DNA of 64,000 bases, from contig NZ_JAGQCY010000010.1 in assembly GCF_024346455.1 (NCBI RefSeq), positions 1-64,000 on the forward strand, in the 5' to 3' direction. Within the stretch, counting starts at the first letter, position 1. Each line of letters starts with the position of its first letter. The position numbers and the translations under genes were made by a program. The notes beneath the pieces were generated by a model. It made no database searches. It was not told the DNA's origin and worked only from the letters and a program-made list of their open reading frames with translations. Below, piece by piece: positions 43,302 to 52,781 of this stretch. The stretch comes from Cyanobium sp. Aljojuca 7A6 (GTDB lineage: Bacteria > Cyanobacteriota > Cyanobacteriia > PCC-6307 > Cyanobiaceae).

Positions 43302-46300
43302 GGCGAGCCCTCCCCGCTGCCGTCCGCGGCGTGGCCGCCCAAAGCCCTATCGAGGGCGAGGACCCTGGCCAGGGGCGGTTGTTCCACGAACAGGCCCGGC
43401 ACAGCTCCGGGCAGGGCCTGCATCCCCGCTTCCCCCGGGGCGCCGCGCAGGAAGACGTAGGCGTAGCCCCCCAGATGGCGCTCCGGTGCATAGCCCGGCA
43501 GGCGCCAGCCCAGGTAGCGGTGCAGGGCCACCAGATAGAGGTGGGCCTGGAGGGGGTAGTGGCTGTGGGCCATCAGGGCGGCCATCGCCTCCTGGCCGTA
43601 GTGGCGAGGGCCGCAGGCCAGGGGTCGGCCTTCGCTGTCCCGCCGTCCCAGCCAGTTGCTCTTCCAGTCGGCCACCCACCAGCGTTCCTGTCCGTCGGCC
43701 CCGGTGGCGGTGAAGATCAGGTCGATCGAACCGGTGAGGAAGCCGCGGCTGGCCACCGGCAGGGCCGCCACGGTGGCGGCATAGGCGGTCCCGAAGGCAC
43801 CGCCGGGATGGTCGGCGAAGGCCGCCGCCATCCCGGCGGCCCTGGCGAAACCGAGCGTGAGATCGAAGTTCATCTCGTTGAGCCGGCGCTTGGGATCCAG
43901 GTCGGCCATTCGCAGCGACCCCAGCTCGGCGCCGAAGGGGGTGAGGCGCACCTGCTCCAGGCCCTGCAGCAGTGGCTCCAGGGGGTCGGCCTCCAGGCCG
44001 GCCCGGCGCAGCTCCCGCTCCACCAGCTCGCGGTTGGCCGCCGCGTCGATGGGACGGCGGTAGTCCAGTTGCTCCAGCATCCGGTGCAGGCAGTCGCCGG
44101 CGGCCGCACCGCGGGCGAAGCCGGCCAGGGGGCCCTGCTCGGGCCACTGGTCGGCCCCAGCCTCCGGGGCCTCGTCGACGGGGCTGGGATCGCTGGTGTC
44201 CCGGCCTTCGTCGAGGGCCGCTCCCGAGACCGCGGCGCCATGGGCGGCACGGGTCCAGGCGGTGTAACTGCTGCGGCCCCAATGGGTGTCCAGGTGGCGC
44301 AGGGGAACAGGGCCGCAGCGAAGCGCGGCGATCGCCTCCGGGGGCTGCGGTACCCGGCGAGGGGGTGACGGCTGCGTGGGGAGTTGATGCAGATCCATGT
44401 GCAGCGATCGCTGATCGATCTCCTTCCCCAGGCGCCCCCGCCAGTCGTCGTCGCCCAAGGCCGCGACGGAGTCCTCGTCATCGGCATCGGGCAGGGGCTC
44501 GCCGGGGAACAGCCAGGGGAACAGGGGGTTGGCCTGCTGCCCCTTCGCCGGCGCCCAGGCGAGCACCAGCAGGTGCTGGGCGCGGGTGACGGCCACGTAG
44601 GCCAGGCGCTCCCGCTCGGCCCGTTCGGCCTGGTTCTGCTGGCGGAGTGCTTGCCAGCCCTGGCCCCAGCCCGGACGCCGATGGAGGTCGAGGCGGGACT
44701 CGGCACTGCCGGGAGGCTGCCAGCGGATTCCCACCCGGTGCCGGCCCGCCGAAGCGGTGCCGGCCGCTTCCCAGAGATAGGGGCAGACCACAACGGGAAA
44801 CTCCAGGCCCTTGCTGCGGTGCACCGTGATCACAGTCACGGCCTCGTCCACCTTGTCGCTGTGGGCCTGGTGGGATTCCGGGATGGTTCCGGTGGCCCGG
44901 CTCTGGTCGAGACGCAGGCGGCGCAGCCAGTCGGCGGCGGCCACCAGCGCCAGTCGCTCCCCATGCAGCCGTTCCTGCAGCAGTTCGGCCACCTGCTGCA
45001 GATCCGCCAGCAACCGGCCGCCGACACTCAGTCGGGCCAGACCTTCGCCGTCCACCAGCTGGGAGAGCACTCCGAGCGGTCCCTGATGGGGCAGATCCCG
45101 GGCCAGGCCCTGAAGCCGTCCGGCCAGCTCGCTCCAGTCGCCCGGTTCGGCGGCGGCGATCTGCCGGGCTGACCAGCCGAGCAGGGGGGAGGCGGCCAGC
45201 AGTCGCAAGCGGTTGGGATCGGCCGGATCGGCGAGGGCATCCAGCAGGCGCTGCAGGGCGGTGGCCGCCGGGCTGGCGAACACATCGGCCTTGCTCACCA
45301 ACCGGCTGGCGATGCCGCGCCGCTCCAGGGCGCTGCGTTGCTCCTCCGCCTGCTGGTGGTTATGGACCAGCAGGGCGATGTCGCCGGCACAGAGGCGTCG
45401 GGGGGGCTGGCCGTCGCCCGCCACCAGGGTGGGGGCCTGCTCCAGCAGCTCCTGAACAGCGCCGGCCACCAGGTCGGGCAGCCGGCTCTCCAGCGCACTC
45501 TTGCTCGGCAGGGGGGCCCCGGCCGTCCGTTCGCTGCCCAGCCAGAGCAGGCGCACCGGGGCCAGTCCGTCGGGGCCGTGGCGCCGGGATCGGGCCTCCA
45601 CCGGCGGTACCGGCAGGAGGGAGCGGGGCAGACCCGCCGGGGCCATCAGCCTGTTGAGGCTGTCGATCAGCGCCGGGCTGGAGCGCCGGTTCTCCTGAAG
45701 GGCGAGCACCCGCGCGGCGCGGCGTCGTGCCCGCCGGTAGGTGTCCAGGTCGCCGCCACGGAAGCGGTAGATGGCCTGCTTCGGATCGCCCACCATCACC
45801 AGCAGATGGGCGTCATCCGCGAAGGCCAGCCGCAGGATCCGCCACTGGACGGGGTCGGTGTCCTGGAATTCGTCGATCAGGGCGGCCCGGTAGCGCTCCC
45901 CCACCGCCCGCAGCAGGGGGGTGGGGGTCGTGGCGTCCGGGCCGGGGTCGAGCCCCTCCAGCAGCTGGGCGAAACCGATGCTGCCGCTGCGCGCCCGACG
46001 CCGGGCCAGTTCAGCCCGTCCCCAGTGACAGCCGTGCAGCAGCACCGCTTCGGCCGGACCGTCCCGCAGGGCGGCCACCGCCACCAGCAGGTCGGGGCAG
46101 GGCAGCCGGATCTCCTGCTCCGGGCCTGCCACCGTTCTGGCCACCTTGCAGAAAGGCTCGGGGTGGAAGTACCCCCCCAGTTCCTTCTCGGCACAGACGG
46201 CGGCGTAGCTGCCGGTGTCGTCCTGGGCGGCGAGCCAGGCCTCGACCCGCCCGCAGTGATCGGTTTTGGGCTTGGCGGCATACGGCGTGATGCTCTTGGC

Positions 46301-47095
46301 ACCGGCGGCGCGCCAGTCGCTGGCGGCCTTCCGGAAGGCCTGCTCCAGGTCCTGGCCCTGGGCTGCCCAGGTCTGCTTGAAGCGCCTCCAGGGCTGGTGC
46401 CACAGCGTCTGCAGTTGCTCCTGCAACGGCCGTTCCAGGCTCAGGCCCTGCGGCAGGGGGTCGAGGACCAGGCCGGGATCCCCGTCGAGCAGCTGCAACA
46501 GCCGCTCAAGGTCGTCGAGGCCGGGGCCCGTCGCCAGCCCCTCCACCAAATGCAGGGGAAGGGCCAACACCTGCTGCTGCCAGTAGTCGTGGGCGACCTG
46601 GCGCACCAGCTCAGCGGCGTCGCTCTCCAGCGTCAGGTCGGGCGGCCGGGCGGCCTCCATGGCCTGGCGCCGCAGCGTGCGCTGGCAGAAGCCATGGATG
46701 GTGGTGATGTCGGCGGCGTCGAGCTCTTCGAGGGCCAGCAGCAGCAGGCCCTGCACCGTGCCACGGGCGCCGGCCTCGCCTGGCTGGCGCTCCAGCCATT
46801 GCGCCAGCACGGGGTCGGGTGCCCGCCAGCCGGGGGGGGGCTGGAGGCCGGTGAGGGCCTCCTGGATCCGACGGCCGATGCGATCGCGCAGTTCGGCTGC
46901 CGCGGCGTTGGTGTAGGTCACCACCAGCAGCTGCCGCAGCCCCAGCCGTCGCTCCGCCAGGAGCCGCAGCACCAGGTGGGCCAGGGCGAAGGTCTTGCCG
47001 GTGCCGGCGCTGGCCTCCAGCAGCATCACGCCGTCATCGAGGCGGACGGCATTGGAATCAAAGCTTTCGGAGGGTGTGGTCTCGGTGGCGGTCAT
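43298..47095 (-). CDS. recB: exodeoxyribonuclease V beta subunit RecB
   Basis: 1265 aa (E. coli RecB 1180). UvrD-like helicase: Walker A LLEASAGTGKTFALAHLVLR (about 25-45), VVTYTNAAAAELRDRI (Ia), ALIDEFQDTDPVQW (II), VMVGDPKQAIYRFRGGDL (III) and VITVHRSKGLEFPVVVCP (V). The C-terminal nuclease domain has GSIDLIFTATGADG and VADWKSNWLG, the Asp and Lys metal/catalytic residues. Joined to recC and recD by ATGA overlaps. Processes double-strand ends for RecA. Confidence 0.96.
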   Translation of the reverse strand: MTATETTPSESFDSNAVRLDDGVMLLEASAGTGKTFALAHLVLRLLAERRLGLRQLLVVTYTNAAAAELRDRIGRRIQEALTGLQPPPGWRAPDPVLAQWLERQPGEAGARGTVQGLLLLALEELDAADITTIHGFCQRTLRRQAMEAARPPDLTLESDAAELVRQVAHDYWQQQVLALPLHLVEGLATGPGLDDLERLLQLLDGDPGLVLDPLPQGLSLERPLQEQLQTLWHQPWRRFKQTWAAQGQDLEQAFRKAASDWRAAGAKSITPYAAKPKTDHCGRVEAWLAAQDDTGSYAAVCAEKELGGYFHPEPFCKVARTVAGPEQEIRLPCPDLLVAVAALRDGPAEAVLLHGCHWGRAELARRRARSGSIGFAQLLEGLDPGPDATTPTPLLRAVGERYRAALIDEFQDTDPVQWRILRLAFADDAHLLVMVGDPKQAIYRFRGGDLDTYRRARRRAARVLALQENRRSSPALIDSLNRLMAPAGLPRSLLPVPPVEARSRRHGPDGLAPVRLLWLGSERTAGAPLPSKSALESRLPDLVAGAVQELLEQAPTLVAGDGQPPRRLCAGDIALLVHNHQQAEEQRSALERRGIASRLVSKADVFASPAATALQRLLDALADPADPNRLRLLAASPLLGWSARQIAAAEPGDWSELAGRLQGLARDLPHQGPLGVLSQLVDGEGLARLSVGGRLLADLQQVAELLQERLHGERLALVAAADWLRRLRLDQSRATGTIPESHQAHSDKVDEAVTVITVHRSKGLEFPVVVCPYLWEAAGTASAGRHRVGIRWQPPGSAESRLDLHRRPGWGQGWQALRQQNQAERAERERLAYVAVTRAQHLLVLAWAPAKGQQANPLFPWLFPGEPLPDADDEDSVAALGDDDWRGRLGKEIDQRSLHMDLHQLPTQPSPPRRVPQPPEAIAALRCGPVPLRHLDTHWGRSSYTAWTRAAHGAAVSGAALDEGRDTSDPSPVDEAPEAGADQWPEQGPLAGFARGAAAGDCLHRMLEQLDYRRPIDAAANRELVERELRRAGLEADPLEPLLQGLEQVRLTPFGAELGSLRMADLDPKRRLNEMNFDLTLGFARAAGMAAAFADHPGGAFGTAYAATVAALPVASRGFLTGSIDLIFTATGADGQERWWVADWKSNWLGRRDSEGRPLACGPRHYGQEAMAALMAHSHYPLQAHLYLVALHRYLGWRLPGYAPERHLGGYAYVFLRGAPGEAGMQALPGAVPGLFVEQPPLARVLALDRALGGHAADGSGEGSP

Positions 47096-50000
47096 GGCTC
47101 TGTCTCCGCCGCCAGCAGGGGGGACAACAGGGCGTCGGCCAGGTCCAGCACCGCCGGCGTCAACAGGGCGTCCGCCGCCAGGCGGGCGCCGAAGCAGGCC
47201 TCCATCTCGGCCCGTTCCCGCTCGCCGCTGTGGAAAGCGGAACCCTCCCAGGTGCTGGCGGCCTTGAGTCGCCCCTGGCCCGGTTTCTTCCGCTCGCCCG
47301 CTACGTAGCTCCAGCCCGTTTCCGGGGGGACCGGCCAGCCACGGCGGCGCCAGTCATGCTGCAGGCCGGCCAGCCGTTCGAGTTCGTTGCGGGCCGCCTG
47401 GGGCGCCGGCGCCCTTAGCTCCAGGGCCGGGGCGAAGACGTCGCCATCGCGGGCGATCAAAATGCCCCGGGCCGGACCGCCTGCTGCCGAGGGGTCCCCG
47501 GCCGCGGCGGCCGCAAGCAACAGCTGCAGCCAGAGCCTCAACCGGTGGCTGACGCGGGCCTGGGCCGTATGGACCAGCACGACCGTCTCGCCGCGCCAGG
47601 GGACCGGGGCTTGCCAGGGGCCCCAGTGGTGGCTGACCTGCCGCAGGGGGCCGAGGTGCTCGAGGGCTGCCGCCAGGCTTGACCAGCGCCGTTGCAGGAG
47701 GCCCGCTTCCAGGTCTGCCGCGGCCCTCGGGGGCAGTACACCCTGCCCGCGGTGCCATTCCAGCCAGTCCTGAGCCGTGCCCGGGTCTCCGCCGCCGGGG
47801 TCGCCGTCGCTGCGCTGCAGCCTCCCCCGCAGCAGGGCGGAACGCTCCCTCTCCCCCAGGCACAGGTCCTCGAGGTCGTCGATGCGCTTCTCCCATTCAC
47901 CGGGCCGCAGGCCCAGGGATCGGAGCCAGTGCGCCTGGGGGGCCGCCAGCCAGTCCCCCAGGTCGCGGAAAGCGTCGCCGTCGGTGGGGCTGTCGGTGGC
48001 TGTGATGGCTTCCACCGGGCTCGGTCCCCCCAGCAGTGGCGCTGGTGGTGGGGGTGGATCGCCGCTCAGGTGGCGCACGGCTTGCAACAGCCTGCGGTCG
48101 CAGCTTGGGGGCTCTCGGCCGACGGCGGGCAGGAAATGGCGCCGGTCGAGGGGGTTGGCGGCGTGCTCCACCTGCAGGCGCCCCATCGCCTCGGGGTCCA
48201 GTTGGCCAGCGAGCCATTGCAGCCAATGGCCCACCGGGCCGGAGGGGGGCAGGGCGGCGCCGGTCCGGTCGTCGCGGCAGCTCCAGCTGAGCAGCAGATG
48301 GTCCCGGGCGGAGAGCAGGGCCTCCATCAGCACGTAGCGGTCCTGGTCGGCGGGATGGGGATCGCCGAGCTGGCGTTGGCCCTCCATCAGGTGGAAGGCG
48401 GGACGGTCGCTCGGCCTGGGAAACAGGCCCGCGTCCAGCCCCATGAGCACGATCACCCGATAGGGGATGGCCCGCATCGGTTCGAGGGCACTGATCGTCA
48501 GGGCGCCGCTGCGATGGCCGAAGCGGCCGCTTTCGGCCCCAAGCAGCTCCCGCAGCACGGCCGCCACCACCGGGGCTTCCAGGCCCAGCGGACAGCGGCC
48601 GGCGGCGGTTTGCCAGCTGTCGATCGCCGCCATCAGGGCCGGCAGTTCGTCGGCGGCCTCGCCCCCATCACCGAAGAGGTCGTCGATCAGACGCCGCAGC
48701 CGTTCCACCCAGATGGTCACAGCACCGCCGCGGCGCAGTTCCCCCAGCCAGTGGCGCAGTCGGCCGAGCAGATGCAGCCAGCGGCCGGTCAACTCCAGGG
48801 GCACGCCCCCCTCCCAGGGGGCCGTCTCCCCCGGCGCCAGGCCCGCTCCGGCGGGCAGCACCAGGCCGAGCAGCAGCCGGTCGATGGCCCAGGCCAGGCT
48901 GTGGCACGCACCGTCCTTCTCCTCGCCGTCGAGGCCCCAGCGGAAGCCCGCCTCCTGCAACGCCTCGACCAGGCGGGCCGCCTCCCTGGCCTCGAGGTCG
49001 AAACGGCCCAGCAGGGGGCCGCACCCCAGCAGGGTTTCCAGACCGGAGGCGGTGAGGCGGGTGCCGGCCAGTTCCAGGAGCTGGAGCAACGTGCTGCCGA
49101 GGCCGGCCCCCTCGTCCTGGCTGCGGTCGGTCAGTCGCCAGGGGAGGTCCACCCCCGTGGCGTCGCCATCGCCGAAGACCGAGGCCACCAGGGGGGCGAA
49201 TCCGTTGATGTCCGGCGTCATCACCAGGATGTCGCGTGGTTCGAGGCTGGGGTCGGCCGCCAGCAGTTGCAGCAGGCGGTCGCGCACGATCTGCACCTGG
49301 CGCAGCCGGCCGGGGCAGGCATGGAACTCGAGAGAGCAATCCTGCGGATCGAGCTCCAGGGCGGGAATCCGGCTGGCATCGGCCAGCTGCTCCTGCAGCT
49401 GGGCCAGCAAGGGGGCAGGGCCGTCGCCGCTGGCCGCAGCGAAGAAGAGGTCCTTCTCCTGCTCCTCCCCCAGCTGGGCCTCGCCGGTGCCCTCCAGTAG
49501 CTGCTGGAACTCCCCTCCCAGGCGTCCGAAGCGGGCGTCCAGGCCCGGGGCCTCCAGGAGCCAGGCGGCCTCGAACGGCTGGCGCAGGGCCAGGGCATCA
49601 CTGAGCTGGCGTCGGCGCTCGCCGCAGCGTTGCCAGAGATCCCGGCAGGGGGTGAGCAGGTAGAGGTCCACCGGCCGATGCAGGCTCAGGGCCTGAAGCA
49701 GCTGCACCTGGATCGGCGCCATGCTGCTGAGCCCGAACAGGCGCAGGGGGGTGCCACGTGCCTCCTCGGAGAGCTCGCCGCGGCGCAGCTTTCTGATCAG
49801 CTCCTGCACCCGGCGTCCGAACGGCTCCTGGCCCAGCTCCTGGAGCAAGGAGCGATAGAGCAGGGGCTGCCAGCGCTGGTTCTCCGCCAGGGGCCGGCCG
49901 CCGGCATCGATCGCCTTGCCGGCCCCCCAGGCCCCTAGCAGCTCTGGTCTGTAGAGGGCATAGTCATCGAAGGCATCGGCGATGGCGCGCGCCAGCTGCC

Positions 50001-50400
50001 AGTGGCCCAGTTCCAGCTGGTCGCCACCGCCCCTTTCGGCCAGCCAGTGGCGCAGTGGCCCCCCCTCCCCTGCGGCGGCCACGGCTGGCAGCAGACCGAG
50101 CAGGGGCCAGACCAGCTGGTCGGCGCGCCAGGGATCGGCACTGGTTTCAGACGGTCCCTCCGCCGGGGCCAGCAGCTGCTCCACCAGCTGGCGCAGATGG
50201 CTGCCCGGGAAGGGAAAGCGCAGGTTGGCGGCGATGCCGCCCAGGTGCTCCGCCAGTTGCTCCCCGAGCCAGCGGCTGGTGGGCCAGGTGTTGACCACCA
50301 CCTGCACCTGCTCGAAGGGATCGGGGGGCTGCAAGCGCAGCTGGGTGGCCAGCACCCTGGCCAGCAGCTCCGCCCGGTTGCTGCGAAAGACCGTCAGCAC
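47092..50400 (-). CDS. recC: exodeoxyribonuclease V gamma subunit RecC
   Basis: 1102 aa. Starts with the RecC signature MLTVFRSNRAELLARVLATQ, then VVNTWPTSRWLGEQLAEHLG and a NLRFPFPGS segment. RecC is a defective helicase-nuclease that recognises Chi; motifs comparable to Walker A are degenerate as expected. Further landmarks are GETAPWEGGVPLEL and LMGLDAGLFPRPSDRPAFH (about 638-656), typical of RecC. First gene of the run; recB starts inside its stop. Confidence 0.95.
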   Translation of the reverse strand: MLTVFRSNRAELLARVLATQLRLQPPDPFEQVQVVVNTWPTSRWLGEQLAEHLGGIAANLRFPFPGSHLRQLVEQLLAPAEGPSETSADPWRADQLVWPLLGLLPAVAAAGEGGPLRHWLAERGGGDQLELGHWQLARAIADAFDDYALYRPELLGAWGAGKAIDAGGRPLAENQRWQPLLYRSLLQELGQEPFGRRVQELIRKLRRGELSEEARGTPLRLFGLSSMAPIQVQLLQALSLHRPVDLYLLTPCRDLWQRCGERRRQLSDALALRQPFEAAWLLEAPGLDARFGRLGGEFQQLLEGTGEAQLGEEQEKDLFFAAASGDGPAPLLAQLQEQLADASRIPALELDPQDCSLEFHACPGRLRQVQIVRDRLLQLLAADPSLEPRDILVMTPDINGFAPLVASVFGDGDATGVDLPWRLTDRSQDEGAGLGSTLLQLLELAGTRLTASGLETLLGCGPLLGRFDLEAREAARLVEALQEAGFRWGLDGEEKDGACHSLAWAIDRLLLGLVLPAGAGLAPGETAPWEGGVPLELTGRWLHLLGRLRHWLGELRRGGAVTIWVERLRRLIDDLFGDGGEAADELPALMAAIDSWQTAAGRCPLGLEAPVVAAVLRELLGAESGRFGHRSGALTISALEPMRAIPYRVIVLMGLDAGLFPRPSDRPAFHLMEGQRQLGDPHPADQDRYVLMEALLSARDHLLLSWSCRDDRTGAALPPSGPVGHWLQWLAGQLDPEAMGRLQVEHAANPLDRRHFLPAVGREPPSCDRRLLQAVRHLSGDPPPPPAPLLGGPSPVEAITATDSPTDGDAFRDLGDWLAAPQAHWLRSLGLRPGEWEKRIDDLEDLCLGERERSALLRGRLQRSDGDPGGGDPGTAQDWLEWHRGQGVLPPRAAADLEAGLLQRRWSSLAAALEHLGPLRQVSHHWGPWQAPVPWRGETVVLVHTAQARVSHRLRLWLQLLLAAAAAGDPSAAGGPARGILIARDGDVFAPALELRAPAPQAARNELERLAGLQHDWRRRGWPVPPETGWSYVAGERKKPGQGRLKAASTWEGSAFHSGERERAEMEACFGARLAADALLTPAVLDLADALLSPLLAAETEP

Positions 50401-50410
50401 GGGGACTGGC

Positions 50411-51085
50411 TCAGAGGGCGCAGCTCAAAGCGGAGCCAGGCGCCTGGGCGCTCAGGGAGCGGCGTGCCGCAGGCAGGCCGCCGACCCGGCGGGTCTGGTG
50501 GGTTTCGGGACAGTAGGCGGTGAGGTCACCGCCGTAGCAGGCGCCGGTATCGAGCAGGACGATCGACCCGAGACGCCGCAGGTCGGGCCCGGGGGTGTGG
50601 CCGACGATCACCTCGCCGAAGCGGTCGTCGTAGGCCTGCCAGAAGGCCAGCCGCACGTTGAGATCCGGCTGCCAGGTGCGGGGGTCGAAGCCGGCATGGG
50701 TGGCGACCCAGCCCTGACCCCAATAGGCCAGGGGCAGCTGGTCGAGCCGGTCGCGCCACAGACGGCAGCGGGCCGCTCCCAGCTGGCGGTAGGTGTCGTT
50801 GCCGTTCAGTTCCGGGTAGCTGGTGGGAGCCAGGCCCAGGTCGAGCCGGGTGACCAGGTCCCGTTCATGGTTGCCCTTGAGCCACACCGCCCGACCGCGC
50901 CGTACCAGGTCCCAGACCAGCTCCATGGCGGCCTCGATGCGGGAGCCGCGGTTGATCACGTCGCCGCAGAACACCAGCCGGTCGCCGGGGGGCAGCTGGG
51001 CCACCAGCCATTGCAGAGCTTCCGCACAGCCATGGACATCCCCGATCACCCAATGGTGCGGTGGACATGGGTCCGGGAACGTCAT
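50411..51085 (-). CDS. calcineurin-like metallophosphoesterase, 224 aa
   Basis: ATG 51085. Metal-binding motifs of the family in order: VIGDVHGCAEAL (Asp and His), LVFCGDVINRGSR (GDxxxRG), WLKGNHERDL (GNHE), VATHAGFDP (third His) and IVGHTPG (GHT). This layout matches ApaH/PrpE-type Ser/Thr phosphatases and bis(5'-nucleosyl)-tetraphosphatases. It ends 10 bases upstream of recC on the same strand, so it may be co-transcribed with the RecBCD genes. Confidence 0.9.
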   Translation of the reverse strand: MTFPDPCPPHHWVIGDVHGCAEALQWLVAQLPPGDRLVFCGDVINRGSRIEAAMELVWDLVRRGRAVWLKGNHERDLVTRLDLGLAPTSYPELNGNDTYRQLGAARCRLWRDRLDQLPLAYWGQGWVATHAGFDPRTWQPDLNVRLAFWQAYDDRFGEVIVGHTPGPDLRRLGSIVLLDTGACYGGDLTAYCPETHQTRRVGGLPAARRSLSAQAPGSALSCAL

Positions 51086-51197
51086 CAAGAAGAAAGCTTC
51101 CCCCCAAGTGTTGCCTTTGAAGTGGGTTTCTGTCACCCCCCGTCGGCGCCGACAGGGCTCCAGCGCTGATACGGTGCCGCCAGGGAGGCAACGGGCG

Positions 51198-51542
51198 ATG
51201 GACCTGAAGGATCTGCCGGTCACCCAGCGCGTCAATGCCCTGGTGAAGGCCCTGGATGGGGCCAAACGCACCAATGAGGCCCTGGCCCGCTGTAGGGATG
51301 GCGAGGAAATGCTGGATGTGCTCCTCGATGCCTCATCCAGGCTGGGTCTGGGCCTGACCCGCTGGGAGCTGGAGAACACCCCGCCGATCCGGGATTGGGT
51401 CTGGTGGAAGAACAAGGAAGCGCCCCTGACCATCGGCGACAGCAAGCCCCGCTACCAGCAGGATGGCGGCCAGGGCAAGCCCCGCCCTTCGGGCTCAAGC
51501 GAAGACGAGACGCCCCGGCGACGCTTCCTGGGCCTGTTCTGA
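51198..51542 (+). CDS. small Nif11-like/cyanobacterial conserved protein, 114 aa
   Basis: ATG 51198, with GGGCG upstream. The N-terminal 70 residues read like a Nif11-type helical domain: RVNALVKALDGAKRTNEALA, DGEEMLDVLLDASSRLGLGL and LTRWELENTPPIRDWVWW. The tail is polar, Ser/Pro/Arg-rich (SEDETPRRRFLGLF). No Cys-rich core peptide is present. The Nif11 reading is by pattern only. It diverges from the metallophosphoesterase gene (112-base spacer) and faces ycf54 convergently. Confidence 0.6.
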   Translation: MDLKDLPVTQRVNALVKALDGAKRTNEALARCRDGEEMLDVLLDASSRLGLGLTRWELENTPPIRDWVWWKNKEAPLTIGDSKPRYQQDGGQGKPRPSGSSEDETPRRRFLGLF

Positions 51543-51557
51543 GGGGGACTGTCCTGA

Positions 51558-51878
51558 TCAGGGCAGGATGGCCAGTGGATCGGGGAAGGCGGGGCTCGGA
51601 GCTTCGAAGCTCCCCACGGCCACGAACTCCAGGCGCAGCTTCATGAAGGTGATGAACTTCTCGTCGGTGGACACCACCGCCGCCGCAGGCCGGGGCACCG
51701 AGGCCACGGCGGTGGCCAGCTCGGGCGCCTCCAGGAAGGCGGGCCGTTCGAGCAGCCAGAAGTCGATGGCCTTGTCCTTCTCGGTGTAGTTGCGCACGCG
51801 TTCGCGCAGCACCTCCTCCAGGGGTTCTTCCTCAAGCAGGAAGGCGCGGCTGGCAGCGACGAAGTGGTAGCGGGTCAT
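51558..51878 (-). CDS. ycf54: Mg-protoporphyrin IX methylester cyclase factor Ycf54
   Basis: 106 aa from ATG 51878. Highly characteristic: MTRYHFVAASRAFLLEEEPL at the N-terminus, EVLRERVRNYTEKDKAIDFW, and PAAAVVSTDEKFITFMKLRL (about 67-86), with EFVAVGSFEAP. Ycf54 (DUF2488) is needed for AcsF/CycI cyclase activity in chlorophyll synthesis. It lies 13 bases after pdxJ on the same strand, likely one operon. Confidence 0.92.
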   Translation of the reverse strand: MTRYHFVAASRAFLLEEEPLEEVLRERVRNYTEKDKAIDFWLLERPAFLEAPELATAVASVPRPAAAVVSTDEKFITFMKLRLEFVAVGSFEAPSPAFPDPLAILP

Positions 51879-51891
51879 GGCGGTGGGGGCC

Positions 51892-52641
51892 TCAGAGCTG
51901 GCGGTCGCCGAACAGCGGGTCGCGGCGGGGATTCTGCACCAGCGCCCGCATCTGCCGCACCGCTTCTTCGAGGCCGACGGCCAGGGCGCGGGCCACGATC
52001 GTGTGGCCGATGTTGAGCTCCTCCATGGCCTCGATCGCGGCGATTGGCTCGACGTTGTGATAGGTGAGGCCATGGCCGGCGTTCACCCGCAGGCCGAGGC
52101 CCCTGGCGATGGCGGTGGCTTCGGTGATGCGGGCCAGCTGGAACGGTTGCTGCTCCCAGGCGGCCTCCGCATAGGCGCCGGTGTGGAGCTCCACCCAGCG
52201 GGCCCCGCAGTTCCGGCAGGCTTCCAGTTGCCCGTCGTCGGGGTCGACGAACAGGCTGACGCCAATCCCTGCCCCCGTCAGGCGCCCCACCAGGGGCGCG
52301 AGACTCTCCACTTGTCCGGCCACGTCCAGGCCCCCCTCGGTGGTCACCTCCTCGCGGCGTTCCGGCACCAGGGTCACCATGTCGGGGCGGACCCGCAGGG
52401 CGATCGCCTCCATCTCCGCCGTGGCGGCCATCTCCAGGTTGAGACGGGTGCGCACGGTGGCCCGGAGGAGCTCCACGTCCCTGTCCTGGATGTGGCGTCG
52501 GTCCTCCCGCAAGTGCACGGTGATGCCGTCGGCGCCGCCCAGCTCGGCGAGCAGGGCGAAGCGCACCGGATCAGGTTCCACGGTGCGGCGGGCCTGCCGC
52601 ACGTTGGCGATGTGGTCGATGTTGACCCCGAGGCTGGCCAT
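51892..52641 (-). CDS. pdxJ: pyridoxine 5'-phosphate synthase
   Basis: 249 aa from ATG 52641. Makes PNP in the deoxyxylulose-dependent vitamin B6 route. Family motifs: [18 protein letters not shown] (start), [18 protein letters not shown] with active-site His and Arg (about 43-54), [14 protein letters not shown], and [15 protein letters not shown] (phosphate-binding loop), then [10 protein letters not shown]. Length matches the family. Upstream neighbour of ycf54; divergent from the acyltransferase gene. Confidence 0.96.
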   Translation of the reverse strand: MASLGVNIDHIANVRQARRTVEPDPVRFALLAELGGADGITVHLREDRRHIQDRDVELLRATVRTRLNLEMAATAEMEAIALRVRPDMVTLVPERREEVTTEGGLDVAGQVESLAPLVGRLTGAGIGVSLFVDPDDGQLEACRNCGARWVELHTGAYAEAAWEQQPFQLARITEATAIARGLGLRVNAGHGLTYHNVEPIAAIEAMEELNIGHTIVARALAVGLEEAVRQMRALVQNPRRDPLFGDRQL

Positions 52642-52781
52642 GGGCGGCTGGTGGCTGAAGCGATCCTGACCGAACCGTATCGGTCGTCGGGGCCGCGGCC
52701 GCAGGCCCAACTGCCCGCCTCGGCCCTGCAGCGGGGGGATCGAGCCCTTAGCGTCCAAGGCGATGTTCCGCCGGTTCAAGA

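Noticed and set aside
45338-49500. Very long + strand frames (656 and 602 codons) across recB and recC
   Set aside because: Shadows of recB and recC, which have intact catalytic motifs and family lengths.
4079-52407. HIP1 octamer GCGATCGC as an over-represented repeat
   Set aside because: Six copies noticed by eye (4079, 14972, 16179, 44404, 46880, 52400). This is only about double a rough expectation for this base composition, and not the dense spacing seen in HIP1-rich cyanobacteria.
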